A stretch of 64,000 nt of DNA from Flavobacteriales bacterium (GTDB lineage Bacteria; Bacteroidota; Bacteroidia; Flavobacteriales_D; Parvicellaceae). The stretch spans positions 682,001-746,000 of the forward strand of contig JACJZN010000006.1 of assembly GCA_020635565.1 (NCBI GenBank), read 5' to 3'. Below, piece after piece: positions 8,201 to 15,750 of the stretch. Position numbers and translations under genes: made by a program. Numbering within the stretch: position 1 is the first letter of the stretch; each line of letters opens with the position of its first letter. The notes under the pieces were generated by a model that saw nothing but the letters and a program-made list of their open reading frames with translations, had not been told where the DNA came from and searched no databases.

Positions 8201-10898
8201 CATCAAAAGTTGTGATCGTAGCGTCTTCACTTGTGTAAGTAAATGTACCATCCAGATTATCTACCAAGGTGGTAGTAGTTTCAGTTGTTGCTAAAGTTGA
8301 TAAATCTATAATTGTCGTTCCTCCTGCATCCGTGATCTCTAAGTCAGTTCCATTCAATGTACCTCCTGTGATCAACTCGTTCGTTGGATCGGCATCTAAC
8401 TCGACAAACGTAGTATCAAATGTAGTGGTAACTCCCAATTCGTTCGTAAAAGTGAATGTCCCATCTCCATTATTTACCAATGACGTTGGAGTTTCAATAA
8501 ACGTAGTATCAAATGTGGTCATCGTTCCATCCTCACTGGTATATGTAAAGGTTCCGTCTCCGTTATTTACAAAGGTCGTGATCGTTTCTGCTACTGCTGT
8601 AGTATCAAATGTAGTGGTAACTCCCAATTCGTTCGTGAAGGTGAACGTCCCATCTCCATTATTTACCAATGACGTTGGAGTTTCAATGAACGTAGTATCA
8701 AATGTGGTCATCGTTCCATCCTCACTTGTATACGTAAATGTTCCGTCTCCGTTATTTACAAAGGTCGTGATCGTTTCTGCTACTGCTGTAGTATCAAATG
8801 TAGTGGTAACTCCCAATTCGTTCGTGAAGGTGAACGTCCCATCTCCATTATTTACCAATGACGTTGGAGTTTCAATGAACGTAGTATCAAATGTGGTCAT
8901 CGTTCCATCCTCACTTGTATAAGTAAATGTTCCGTCTCCGTTATTTACAAAGGTCGTGATCGTTTCTGCTACTGCTGTAGTATCAAATGTAGTGGTAACT
9001 CCCAATTCGTTCGTGAAGGTGAATGTCCCATCTCCATTATTTACCAATGACGTTGGAGTTTCAATGAACGTAGTATCAAATGTGGTCATCGTTCCATCCT
9101 CACTTGTATAAGTAAAGGTTCCGTCTCCGTTATTTACAAAGGTCGTGATCGTTTCTGCTACTGCTGTAGTATCAAATGTAGTGGTAACTCCTAATTCGTT
9201 CGTGAAGGTGAACGTCCCATCTCCATTATTTACCAATGAAGTTGGAGTTTCAATGAACGTAGTATCAAATGTGGTCATCGTTCCATCCTCACTGGTATAC
9301 GTAAAGGTTCCGTCTCCGTTATTTACAAAGGTCGTGATCGTTTCTGCTACTGCTGTAGTATCAAATGTAGTGGTAACTCCTAATTCGTTCGTGAAGGTGA
9401 ATGTCCCATCTCCATTATTTACCAATGACGTTGGAGTTTCAATGAACGTAGTATCAAATGTGGTCATCGTTCCATCCTCACTTGTATACGTAAAGGTTCC
9501 GTCTCCGTTATTCACAAAGGTCGTGATCGTTTCTGCTACTGCTGTAGTATCAAATGTAGTGGTAACTCCTAATTCGTTCGTAAAAGTGAATGTCCCATCT
9601 CCATTATTTACCAATGACGTTGGAGTTTCAATGAACGTAGTATCAAATGTGGTCATCGTTCCATCCTCACTTGTATACGTAAAGGTTCCGTCTCCGTTAT
9701 TTACAAAGGTCGTGATCGTCTCTGCTACTGCTGTAGTATCAAATGTAGTGGTAACTCCTAATTCGTTCGTGAAGGTGAATGTCCCATCTCCATTATTTAC
9801 CAATGACGTTGGAGTTTCAATGAACGTAGTATCAAATGTGGTCATCGTTCCATCCTCACTTGTATACGTAAAGGTTCCGTCTCCGTTATTTACAAAGGTC
9901 GTGATCGTCTCTGCAGCTGATAAACTACCTTCCAATACCCACGAAGAACCATCAAAGGAGTAATAGTCATTTGTTGAATTATCCAAATACATATCTCCGG
10001 CATTAATACCACCAGTTGGCGCTCCGGCTCCAACAGTCCAGGTATTTCCAGCTGCTCCAGCTACACCATCCAAACCATCTATAGCTATAATCTGCCAAGC
10101 ACTTCCGTCCCAAATTTCTGATTGTCCTGTTGTTGTATTGTAATAAGCTTCATTTAAGTTTGGTGAAGCTGGAGCTGAAGTCATACTTCCTAGCCATATC
10201 AATGACACACCATCAACACCATCTGCTCCATCGATCCCATTGGTTCCGTCTGCACCATTGCAGACATAATAACTTCCATCAACTTCTCCTGCATCTAGGA
10301 CACCACTCATATTATCATCCGTACCATACTCCATAAAATAACCTCCTGAAGCACAGTTAGCTCCAGCGGGTTCAACAGTAGAAGTCAAAATTGAGTTTGC
10401 CCCAGCAGATCCAGAAGCGGCCTGAGCCTCCCACTGACCAGATGTACCGTTAAATACTAATACTTGTCCATTCGTAGGTGCTGTAGTACTAACTTGATTT
10501 CCGGCAATAGATGCGGCATTACCTGCTTGTAAAGCATAAGGAACGCTAACCAGTTGAACTGTTCCTAGATCATCTCCATTTACTTTCACATTTAGGAAAT
10601 GATCAGCATTACCCCAAGCTATTCCTGTCATTGTTCCAGAAACAACAGAACCTTCGCCTATTTTAAAATAGAATAAACCGTAGTTATTCGTGGAAACAGC
10701 ATGCGTTTCATTATACACCACTGTACCTGTTGTGCTTCCAGAAATAATAGAAACATCAACACTTACAGAAGCATTTTTCATTAGATCGCCACTTGCATCT
10801 CTAGCAACTGCCTGATAGTTGATTTTCTGCGGAACACTCTGAGCCGAAAGGGCTAAGAAACTAATTGTAAACAGGGATAGAAGAACAATTTTTCTCAT
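5262..10898 (-). CDS. Giant secreted adhesin-like protein with eight 63-residue repeats
   Basis: The frame is open from a TTG at 10907, but ATG at 10898 starts a standard signal peptide (MRKIVLLSLFTISFLALSAQ), giving 1878 residues. Next comes the Bacteroidota domain with PQKINYQAVARDASG (about 23-130), then a short collagen-like stretch with G-x-D triplets (about 215-235). Residues about 329-832 are eight near-identical copies of a 63-residue unit made of two related halves (VNNGDGTFTYTSEDGTMTTF and VNNGDGTFTFTNELGVTTTF). Downstream are degenerate copies, then tail-fibre-like blocks (NIGIGTSAPQTKLHV, KVGIGMDAAYTQSRLHI) and a C-terminal domain ending GFAILK. No T9SS domain is visible. It is the most upstream gene of the minus-strand surface operon. 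The product is probably cell-surface or extracellular and structural or adhesive; no enzyme motif is seen. Confidence 0.75.
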   Translation of the reverse strand: MRKIVLLSLFTISFLALSAQSVPQKINYQAVARDASGDLMKNASVSVDVSIISGSTTGTVVYNETHAVSTNNYGLFYFKIGEGSVVSGTMTGIAWGNADHFLNVKVNGDDLGTVQLVSVPYALQAGNAASIAGNQVSTTAPTNGQVLVFNGTSGQWEAQAASGSAGANSILTSTVEPAGANCASGGYFMEYGTDDNMSGVLDAGEVDGSYYVCNGADGTNGIDGADGVDGVSLIWLGSMTSAPASPNLNEAYYNTTTGQSEIWDGSAWQIIAIDGLDGVAGAAGNTWTVGAGAPTGGINAGDMYLDNSTNDYYSFDGSSWVLEGSLSAAETITTFVNNGDGTFTYTSEDGTMTTFDTTFIETPTSLVNNGDGTFTFTNELGVTTTFDTTAVAETITTFVNNGDGTFTYTSEDGTMTTFDTTFIETPTSLVNNGDGTFTFTNELGVTTTFDTTAVAETITTFVNNGDGTFTYTSEDGTMTTFDTTFIETPTSLVNNGDGTFTFTNELGVTTTFDTTAVAETITTFVNNGDGTFTYTSEDGTMTTFDTTFIETPTSLVNNGDGTFTFTNELGVTTTFDTTAVAETITTFVNNGDGTFTYTSEDGTMTTFDTTFIETPTSLVNNGDGTFTFTNELGVTTTFDTTAVAETITTFVNNGDGTFTYTSEDGTMTTFDTTFIETPTSLVNNGDGTFTFTNELGVTTTFDTTAVAETITTFVNNGDGTFTYTSEDGTMTTFDTTFIETPTSLVNNGDGTFTFTNELGVTTTFDTTAVAETITTFVNNGDGTFTYTSEDGTMTTFDTTFIETPTSLVNNGDGTFTFTNELGVTTTFDTTFVELDADPTNELITGGTLNGTDLEITDAGGTTIIDLSTLATTETTTTLVDNLDGTFTYTSEDATITTFDANVDDADADPNNEIQDLSFSVLGDSILISGGNGLQLSPVAPTVGQALVWNGSNWEAQNTVNTDNQSLSFTPAGDSLLISDGSGVQLSPVPPTPDQALVWDGSYWQAYDIDNDETNEFNTAFGLNGTLDSLIITDAGGSYGVALADMATVDGNGIYDGSGTVPSATAVTLTDNIDFNSGVFAIDGTNGNIGIGTSAPQTKLHVIEDGADAEVVYQSFGGIPTQFFVRSDGSESVPTAVLNGEIIGREVFYGNDGSGIQQGADISAFASQNWSATGWGTGMAFATRPNGSTSGNPITRILIDGNGFVGINDLAPSANLDVDGTFQYTDGNEAAGYILTSDAAGNATWQAPSGASTAWDLSGNAGTTPGTDYLGTSDAVDFQIATNATPAIYVSAANQNVGIGNTAPLGKLHTTTVGGTNFLISESISNGATDDSGSLQLLRARENTGLPDAVITGDRLGSISFNGYNTGASDYNEAANIFVDAAEDFTSTGSGGRMKFSTTPIGLGSPVEAMEINENQNIGIGISPTNVSKLEVQSIYEDRTAHFSNTGNSSSAMYGVTSEAIGTSGSNIVNVGVNGAANGASIQDIGVRGAADGTVDSYGVYGEGLGTGTNNYGVYGNASGATNNYAGYFDNGDVFIQNTLILPNGATNGFVLTSDASGNASWQPAGGGSTRLQDATPDTYIDVDGFGDGTEDIIRFGTMAAERMNINQTGKVGIGMDAAYTQSRLHIADVASNGITVEVSSNIADAPYVNFLRSRGSVLDGSQNDVQVGDQLGYIDFLGYGGGGFQQHGARIEARATENFNASTTSGTMLTFSTATNGFGFTAERMVIDHTGHVGINSANPQSTLEVGGDIGLSNATLVESAVVVYLTNRTGLPSNKGDIVIIDPGIDGSFTTTLSSGHSSAVGVVYESGVADGMDCKIAISGVVLVNAGDNAIIGQHVVTGNTTAGYAGSVATPSSGSSIGLWLQNVSSGSQGFAILK
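8403..9914 (-). repeat. Eight tandem 189-bp repeats inside the giant adhesin gene
   Basis: The same 189-bp unit recurs eight times in frame: the landmark gtgatcgt[t/c]tctgc occurs at 8578 and every 189 bases up to 9901. Copies differ at only a few, mostly synonymous, positions, for example tatacgt/tataagt/tatatgt and aacgtccc/aatgtccc. Each unit encodes 63 residues in two homologous halves of 31 and 32 residues, so the array can also be read as 16 half-repeats. The bases just outside the array (before 8403) carry more diverged half-repeats, which suggests an older array that was recently re-amplified. Confidence 0.95.
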
Positions 10899-10956
10899 AA
10901 AAGTCAATTAAAGCAGCTAATGTATTGACTTCTAAAAAATTGAACAAATCGTTTAC

Positions 10957-10989
10957 CATTGAATTTCTATAGTTGGTATAAATTCAATG
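10957..10989. other. 10-bp inverted repeat between the adhesin operon and phoH-like gene
   Basis: CATTGAATTT at 10957-10966 and AAATTCAATG at 10980-10989 are perfect inverted repeats around a 13-base spacer. They lie in the 133-bp gap between the start of the giant adhesin gene and the 3' end of the PhoH-like gene. There is no T-run on either side, so this is not a classic terminator. It could be an operator for the surface operon or a weak hairpin after the PhoH-like gene. Confidence 0.3.
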
Positions 10990-11031
10990 AAATGTTAACA
11001 TCCGAAATTTTATTTCGAGAGATCCTATCAT

Positions 11032-12378
11032 CTACAAAAGTTCATTGGCCAAATTCGCCAATTCACTTCTCTCTCCTTTTTCAAGTAAGATGTGTGCAAA
11101 TAACTCATTCCCCTTCAAACGATCAATTATGTAACTTAGACCATTCGATTGTTCGTCAAGATATGGCGTATCTATCTGATGCACATCTCCAGTAAAAATA
11201 ATTTTCGTATTCTCGCCAGCTCTAGTTATAATTGTCTTCACTTCATGAGGTGTAAGATTTTGAGCTTCGTCCACAATAAAAATAACATTTGATAAACTAC
11301 GTCCTCGAATGAAAGCCAAAGGAGTGATCTTTAACTTTCCATCCTCTTCCATTTCTTGAATCTTCTTCGTCTTCTTCTCGTTTTCTCCAAATTGATTCTT
11401 GATATATGACAAGTTATCAAATAAAGGTTGCATATAAGGATTAACCTTGTCTTCTGCACTACCTGGAAGAAATCCTATATCCTTATTACTTAACGGAACA
11501 ATAGGTCTAGCTAAAATAATTTGATGATATCGATTACATTGCTCCAGTGCTGAAGCTAATGCCAAAAGCGTTTTACCCGTACCAGCAACACCTTGAAGAG
11601 TAACCAACTTAATATTATCGTTTAATAACGCATGTAAAGCAAATGCCTGTTCCGCATTCTTTGGTTTGATTCCATAGACATATTGCTTTTCTACTCGCTC
11701 AATAACCTGTTTGATAGGGTTATAAAAACAAAGAATGGAATTCTTCTCATTCTTGAGAATATAAAAACCATTATCTATCTTTTTATCTCCCAACACCTCT
11801 ATATTAGATGTTTCATTATCCTTATATAAATCCTGAATAACCTCTGGATCAACATTATCAATTACAGTCTGACCAGTGTAGTCTGTATTTTCTTCTTTAA
11901 TCTTACCGGTTTCATAGTCTTCCGCCTGTAAATTAAGCGCCTTGGCTTTCAATCTCAAATTGATATCCTTACTTACAAGAATAACCTTCCTATCTTTCTC
12001 CTGTTCTTTTAAAGTGAGGGCCGCATTAAGAATTTTGTGATCATTTTTGTTCTTACCAAAAATCAACTCTGCATCAATTTCAGAGTTCTCATTTTGCATG
12101 ATGATCTTGAACTTTCCTTTTTTCGAATTTTCGTTTAAAGGCACCCAATTCAGCAATGTCTGGTTTTTAGATAACTTATCGAGAATTCGAATAAACTCCC
12201 TACAAGCAAAATTTTTCGTGTCATTACCTATTTTGAAGTTATCTAATTCTTCCAAAACAGTTATTGGTATCGCTACATCATGTTCTTCGAAGTTATTGAT
12301 TGAATTGTGATCGTGTAAGATTACTGACGTGTCCAAAACAAAGATCTTTCTTTCAGACTGCTTTTTCCCTCTAGCCAT
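11032..12378 (-). CDS. PhoH-like ATPase with N-terminal PIN domain (YlaK type)
   Basis: A 448-residue protein with a PIN-type ribonuclease domain at the N-terminus (about 11-150; FVLDTSVILHD with acidic D16, and later acidic residues such as E43 and D138) fused to a PhoH-type P-loop ATPase (about 235-448). Walker A is GVAGTGKT at 263-270 and Walker B is VIFIVDEAQN at 365-374. PIN-PhoH fusions are known as RNA helicase/ribonuclease proteins, and this length is normal for them. The product is cytoplasmic. It probably acts in RNA processing or decay; the exact substrate is not known from sequence. The gene stands alone on the minus strand, with about 100 bp to the downstream gene of the next cluster. 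ATG at 12378 opens directly into the MARGKKQSERKIFVLDTS start typical of the family. Confidence 0.9.
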   Translation of the reverse strand: MARGKKQSERKIFVLDTSVILHDHNSINNFEEHDVAIPITVLEELDNFKIGNDTKNFACREFIRILDKLSKNQTLLNWVPLNENSKKGKFKIIMQNENSEIDAELIFGKNKNDHKILNAALTLKEQEKDRKVILVSKDINLRLKAKALNLQAEDYETGKIKEENTDYTGQTVIDNVDPEVIQDLYKDNETSNIEVLGDKKIDNGFYILKNEKNSILCFYNPIKQVIERVEKQYVYGIKPKNAEQAFALHALLNDNIKLVTLQGVAGTGKTLLALASALEQCNRYHQIILARPIVPLSNKDIGFLPGSAEDKVNPYMQPLFDNLSYIKNQFGENEKKTKKIQEMEEDGKLKITPLAFIRGRSLSNVIFIVDEAQNLTPHEVKTIITRAGENTKIIFTGDVHQIDTPYLDEQSNGLSYIIDRLKGNELFAHILLEKGERSELANLANELL

Positions 12379-12393
12379 GCGCTTAATTAAGAA

Positions 12394-12430
12394 TAGTTTA
12401 CATAGTAAATATAGGATTCAAAGTAAACTA
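12394..12430. other. 8-bp inverted repeat just upstream of the phoH-like gene
   Basis: TAGTTTAC at 12394-12401 and GTAAACTA at 12423-12430 are perfect inverted repeats with 21 bases between them, 16 bp upstream of the PhoH-like start codon. A TATATTTA sequence on the minus strand, one base off the TAnnTTTG box, lies between the arms. The arrangement would suit a dimeric regulator, but no family can be named. Confidence 0.25.
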
Positions 12431-12480
12431 ACCCTAAATTTTTTACGCTAACTTATTAAACACGAATTGTGCAATTCCCA

Positions 12481-13398
12481 TCAATCAATCCCACTCAGAT
12501 TGAGATTACCGATCGTAATCACAATGGGTTTATCCTTAGCTTCACGGATAGAGCCCAAATATTGCAAATGAAGATTATAGATATTTAACGTAGAGTGCTT
12601 CGCTTTAATTTCACCAATTTGCTGCACATCTGCCGAGATGATCTGTTGAAAAGCGAAATCCTTTTCTTGCGGGAATATCATTTCACTCTCACTAACTAGT
12701 TTTCTATCATAGAGAGCAAACTGCGGGTATGTGGCAAGATCATCAATAGAGACAAACTGCAAATTCTCTACTCCCATCATGGTATGCATGAACCAATCAT
12801 GTGTACTTTGATCCATCAGACATCTGTTCAGATCGTCTTTAGACAGCATACGCGCACAATTAATTATTCCTGGTCCAAAGAAATTATCATTGTACTGGAA
12901 GATCGATCCTGTAGAGATAGAATATCTCAGGGAGATCGGACCAATTAATTTTCTAAGTTTCGGATAAAAGTGATAAGAGTTATAATATCTGATGAATAAC
13001 TCATAATTAATTGCCAAACTAACTGCATGTAAAGGAGTATCTAAAATCTGAAACCCTCCATCTCCCGTCTGTATAAAATCCTTCTGAAGCTTTAATATGG
13101 AAGATTTCTGAAACAGGTATTTGTTGCTATCCACCACATTGGCAAATACAGCATCTTGAATAAGTTTAAAAAGAAAAGGTATTAATGTTTGCTTCGAAAG
13201 TTCATACTGACTGTACTGAAAAATATCAATACCTAATATACTCTTGTTTGAAAATCCTTCCGGATGTACTTTTTCATTTAAATAATCCTCCAGATCATTT
13301 TCTTCTGGAATAGTAGCATAGGACGTGTTAATATTCGTCCTGTCAAATCTATTCACAGCATCAATTAAATCCTTATGTTTCAATTTCGAAACGCGCAT
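12481..13398 (-). CDS. Divergent class III nucleotidyl cyclase-like domain protein, rho partner
   Basis: A 305-residue soluble protein that I do not recognise as a named family, but three stretches follow the order and spacing of class III adenylate/guanylate cyclase domains. GIDIFQYSQY (55-64) would hold the first metal aspartate (D58). IQTGDGGFQIL (109-119) matches the GD loop with the second aspartate (D113). LRYSISTGSIF followed by GPGIINCARML (157-185) matches the Gly/Asn/Arg segment. The usual N-x-A-A-R is altered: N180 sits one residue closer to R183 than normal, with isoleucine at the expected Asn position. Residues 1-50 and 195-305 are unassigned. It starts 8 bp after the rho stop on the same strand, so it is probably co-transcribed with rho. 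It could be an active cyclase, a ligand sensor or a relic. Confidence 0.5.
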   Translation of the reverse strand: MRVSKLKHKDLIDAVNRFDRTNINTSYATIPEENDLEDYLNEKVHPEGFSNKSILGIDIFQYSQYELSKQTLIPFLFKLIQDAVFANVVDSNKYLFQKSSILKLQKDFIQTGDGGFQILDTPLHAVSLAINYELFIRYYNSYHFYPKLRKLIGPISLRYSISTGSIFQYNDNFFGPGIINCARMLSKDDLNRCLMDQSTHDWFMHTMMGVENLQFVSIDDLATYPQFALYDRKLVSESEMIFPQEKDFAFQQIISADVQQIGEIKAKHSTLNIYNLHLQYLGSIREAKDKPIVITIGNLNLSGID

Positions 13399-13406
13399 GA
13401 CCTGTC

Positions 13407-15095
13407 TTAGCCATTCATAGAAACCAAGAACTCCTCATTACTTGAAGTTCCAGTCATTCTATCTTTCAGAAACTCCATTGCCTCGATCGGGTTCATATCT
13501 GCGAGATACTTTCTGAGCAACCAAACCCTTTGCAATTCTTCTTTGCTCATTAATAAATCTTCTCTTCTCGTTCCTGAAGCAAGAATATCAATAGCAGGGA
13601 AAATTCTTCTGTTAGCAATCTTTCTATCCAACTGTAATTCCATATTACCCGTTCCTTTGAATTCCTCAAAGATCACCTCATCCATTTTAGAACCAGTCTC
13701 AGTCAATGCTGTGGCAAGTATCGTCAAAGAACCTCCGTTCTCAATTTTTCTTGCAGCACCGAAGAATCTCTTTGGCTTTTGTAATGCATTTGCATCCACA
13801 CCTCCAGTTAGTACTTTTCCAGATGCAGGCATCACTGTATTGTAAGCTCTCGCTAATCTTGTGATACTATCTAAAAGAATACAAACATCATGACCACTTT
13901 CTGTCATTCTCTTCGCCTTCTCAAGAACAATATTTGCAACCTTTACGTGTCTATCAGCAGGCTCGTCAAAAGTAGACGCTACCACTTCTGCTTTAACACT
14001 TCTCTGCATATCAGTCACCTCTTCAGGTCGTTCATCAATAAGCAATACGATCAAATATATTTCTGGATGGTTTGCTGCAATAGCATTTGCCACATCTTTC
14101 AACAAAACTGTCTTTCCTGTTTTTGGCTGCGCCACAATCATTCCTCTTTGTCCTTTACCAATTGGCGAAAACAGATCCATGATACGTGTACTCATCGTCT
14201 CTTTGTCGTGCCCAGTCAGATTAATCTTTTCATCAGGGAACAATGGTGTAAGGAATTTAAATGGAACTCTATCTCTAATCCACTCCGGATCTCTCCCATT
14301 TACTTTGATCACTTTGATCAAAGGAAAATACCTTTCTCCTTCTCTAGGCGGACGAATCATTGCTCTCACCGTATCACCTGTTTTCAATCCATACATTTTT
14401 ATCTGCGATTGAGAAACATATACATCGTCAGGAGATGTTAAATAGTTATAATCAGAGGATCTCAAGAATCCATAACCTTCTGGCATTAATTCCAAAACCC
14501 CTTCGTTAAAGACCATTCCGTCAAAGTTATAGCCATGCTCCAATGCTGGATCTCTCTTTTCTTGATGCTTATTAGGTCTCTGATTATTATTGTTGTTATG
14601 ATTTCCGTTGCTATTAGGATTCTCCTTACGTTGACCTCTATTGTTATTGTGGTTCCCGTTATTGTTCGGATTATTCCTATTATTTCTTTCGTTCGGCTTA
14701 TTTTTTTCAGGATTTTTCTTTTCCTCATTAGCTTTCACTTCTGTTTCGCCTTCCGTATTTGTCAAAGAAAACAAATCACCTTCTTTATTATCCGTATTCT
14801 CTTTCCTTGGCCTTCTCTGTCTATCTTGAACAGGCTTGTTTTCAGTAGCAGGTTTATCCTGTGGATTATTATTCTGTGATTGATTTGATTTGGGTGGATT
14901 ATTTCTTCTTGGTCTGCCACCCTCACTTTTTTCAGTTGATTCTGATTTTTTTGCAAGCGTTTCTGCCTGTTCATCCAGGATCTTGTAGACCAGATCTTGT
15001 TTTTTTAGCTTTTCAAACTTCGTAAGCCCTTGTTTTTGGGCAATCTCCTTCAACTCAGCCAATTTCAGGCCGTTCAATTGCTTAATATCGTACAT
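13407..15095 (-). CDS. rho: Transcription termination factor Rho with Asn-rich insertion
   Basis: Rho is a hexameric RNA-dependent ATPase that releases transcripts. This 562-residue protein has the N-terminal Rho_N/SAP-like helix bundle (about 1-45, LKLAELKEIAQKQGL), then about 140 residues of charged, Asn- and Arg-rich low-complexity sequence (about 46-188, with runs such as NNRNNPNNNGNHNNN). The RNA-binding cold-shock-like domain follows (about 190-265, GYGFLRSSDYNYL), then the ATPase domain. Walker A is AQPKTGKT at 322-329 and Walker B is VCILLDSITRLARAYN at 404-419. The length exceeds the about 420 residues of E. coli Rho because of the insertion, which is common in Bacteroidota. The cyclase-like gene follows after 8 bp; the divergent neighbour is the DUF4293 gene. 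Confidence 0.97.
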   Translation of the reverse strand: MYDIKQLNGLKLAELKEIAQKQGLTKFEKLKKQDLVYKILDEQAETLAKKSESTEKSEGGRPRRNNPPKSNQSQNNNPQDKPATENKPVQDRQRRPRKENTDNKEGDLFSLTNTEGETEVKANEEKKNPEKNKPNERNNRNNPNNNGNHNNNRGQRKENPNSNGNHNNNNNQRPNKHQEKRDPALEHGYNFDGMVFNEGVLELMPEGYGFLRSSDYNYLTSPDDVYVSQSQIKMYGLKTGDTVRAMIRPPREGERYFPLIKVIKVNGRDPEWIRDRVPFKFLTPLFPDEKINLTGHDKETMSTRIMDLFSPIGKGQRGMIVAQPKTGKTVLLKDVANAIAANHPEIYLIVLLIDERPEEVTDMQRSVKAEVVASTFDEPADRHVKVANIVLEKAKRMTESGHDVCILLDSITRLARAYNTVMPASGKVLTGGVDANALQKPKRFFGAARKIENGGSLTILATALTETGSKMDEVIFEEFKGTGNMELQLDRKIANRRIFPAIDILASGTRREDLLMSKEELQRVWLLRKYLADMNPIEAMEFLKDRMTGTSSNEEFLVSMNG

Positions 15096-15241
15096 AAAAG
15101 AAAAATGTGATTGTCTTTATTGATTATTTCAAATATTCTTTTGGAAATGCAGTATATTTCAGTTCCGAATGAACCTACTCTGCCTTAACGCAAGACAAAT
15201 ATACAATTAATTTATATGACGGAATCAATTTGAAGTTTTTT

Positions 15242-15276
15242 TTGTTCATGTCACTAAAGGGTAAGATGTATATTTG
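15242..15276 (+). promoter_or_regulatory. Bacteroidota-type promoter for the DUF4293 gene
   Basis: TATATTTG at 15269-15276 fits the Bacteroidota -7 consensus TAnnTTTG exactly, 15 bp before the ATG at 15292. A TTG at 15242-15244 could serve as the -33 element, though the 24-base spacing is slightly long. Confidence 0.6.
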
Positions 15277-15291
15277 CAGAAAATTTGAATT

Positions 15292-15750
15292 ATGTGGCAG
15301 AGAGCTCAAACCATTTATTTAGCATTGGTAATCATAAGCATGGGCCTAACCCTTGCATTACCATTCGCACTGTTCCCTAAAGAATCGGGTGATATTACAT
15401 TTAATTTATTTGGTCTAACTCCAGGAGTAGATAATGTATCAGTGTGGTTTCCTTACTATATAATAATAGCGCTAATTATTGGTCTTGCACTTTTTGGTAT
15501 AACTCAATTCAAAAACAGAAAAAGACAACTTAATCTTGGCAAAATCAATTACCTTTTGATTTTAGCTATGGTTGTAATGCTTTTTATTGACACCTCCAGA
15601 TTGGCAGAAGAACTTGGTTTGGCTGAAGACGCAATTAAATATCAATTTGGTCTTTACATGCCTGTTGTGGCAATTGCATTTACGTTTCTTGCGAACAGAA
15701 GCATTAAGAAAGATGAAGAACTGGTTAAATCGGTTGAACGTCTTCGTTAA
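15292..15750 (+). CDS. DUF4293 family inner-membrane protein
   Basis: A 152-residue protein with four predicted transmembrane helices (about 6-27, 52-72, 84-100 and 118-136) and a short charged C-terminal tail. The opening MWQRAQTIYLALVIISMGL and the four-helix layout match DUF4293, a Bacteroidota family of unknown function that is often found beside rho, as here (divergent, 196 bp apart). Its 3' end overlaps the 3' end of the convergent phosphatase gene by 26 bp, so the two transcripts are antisense to each other there. Confidence 0.75.
   Translation: MWQRAQTIYLALVIISMGLTLALPFALFPKESGDITFNLFGLTPGVDNVSVWFPYYIIIALIIGLALFGITQFKNRKRQLNLGKINYLLILAMVVMLFIDTSRLAEELGLAEDAIKYQFGLYMPVVAIAFTFLANRSIKKDEELVKSVERLR

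Noticed and set aside
8403..9914. Regular repeat array resembling a CRISPR at first glance
   Set aside because: The 189-bp units are contiguous with no unique spacers, lie in frame inside a gene, and there are no cas genes.
8269..9963. Two long plus-strand open frames (217 and 272 codons) opposite the adhesin gene
   Set aside because: They are antisense shadows of the 189-bp repeat array: the repeat has no stop in that frame and the predicted proteins are low-complexity Val/Ser repeats with no signal or domain.
858..10898. Prophage, because of the tail-fibre-like domains
   Set aside because: All proteins have signal peptides and there are no capsid, terminase, portal, integrase or lysis genes around them.
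13543..14879. Plus-strand open frames opposite rho, one with membrane-like Ile/Phe-rich sequence
   Set aside because: They arise from the complement of the Asn/Lys-rich coding tract of rho; the rho frame is full length with all motifs.
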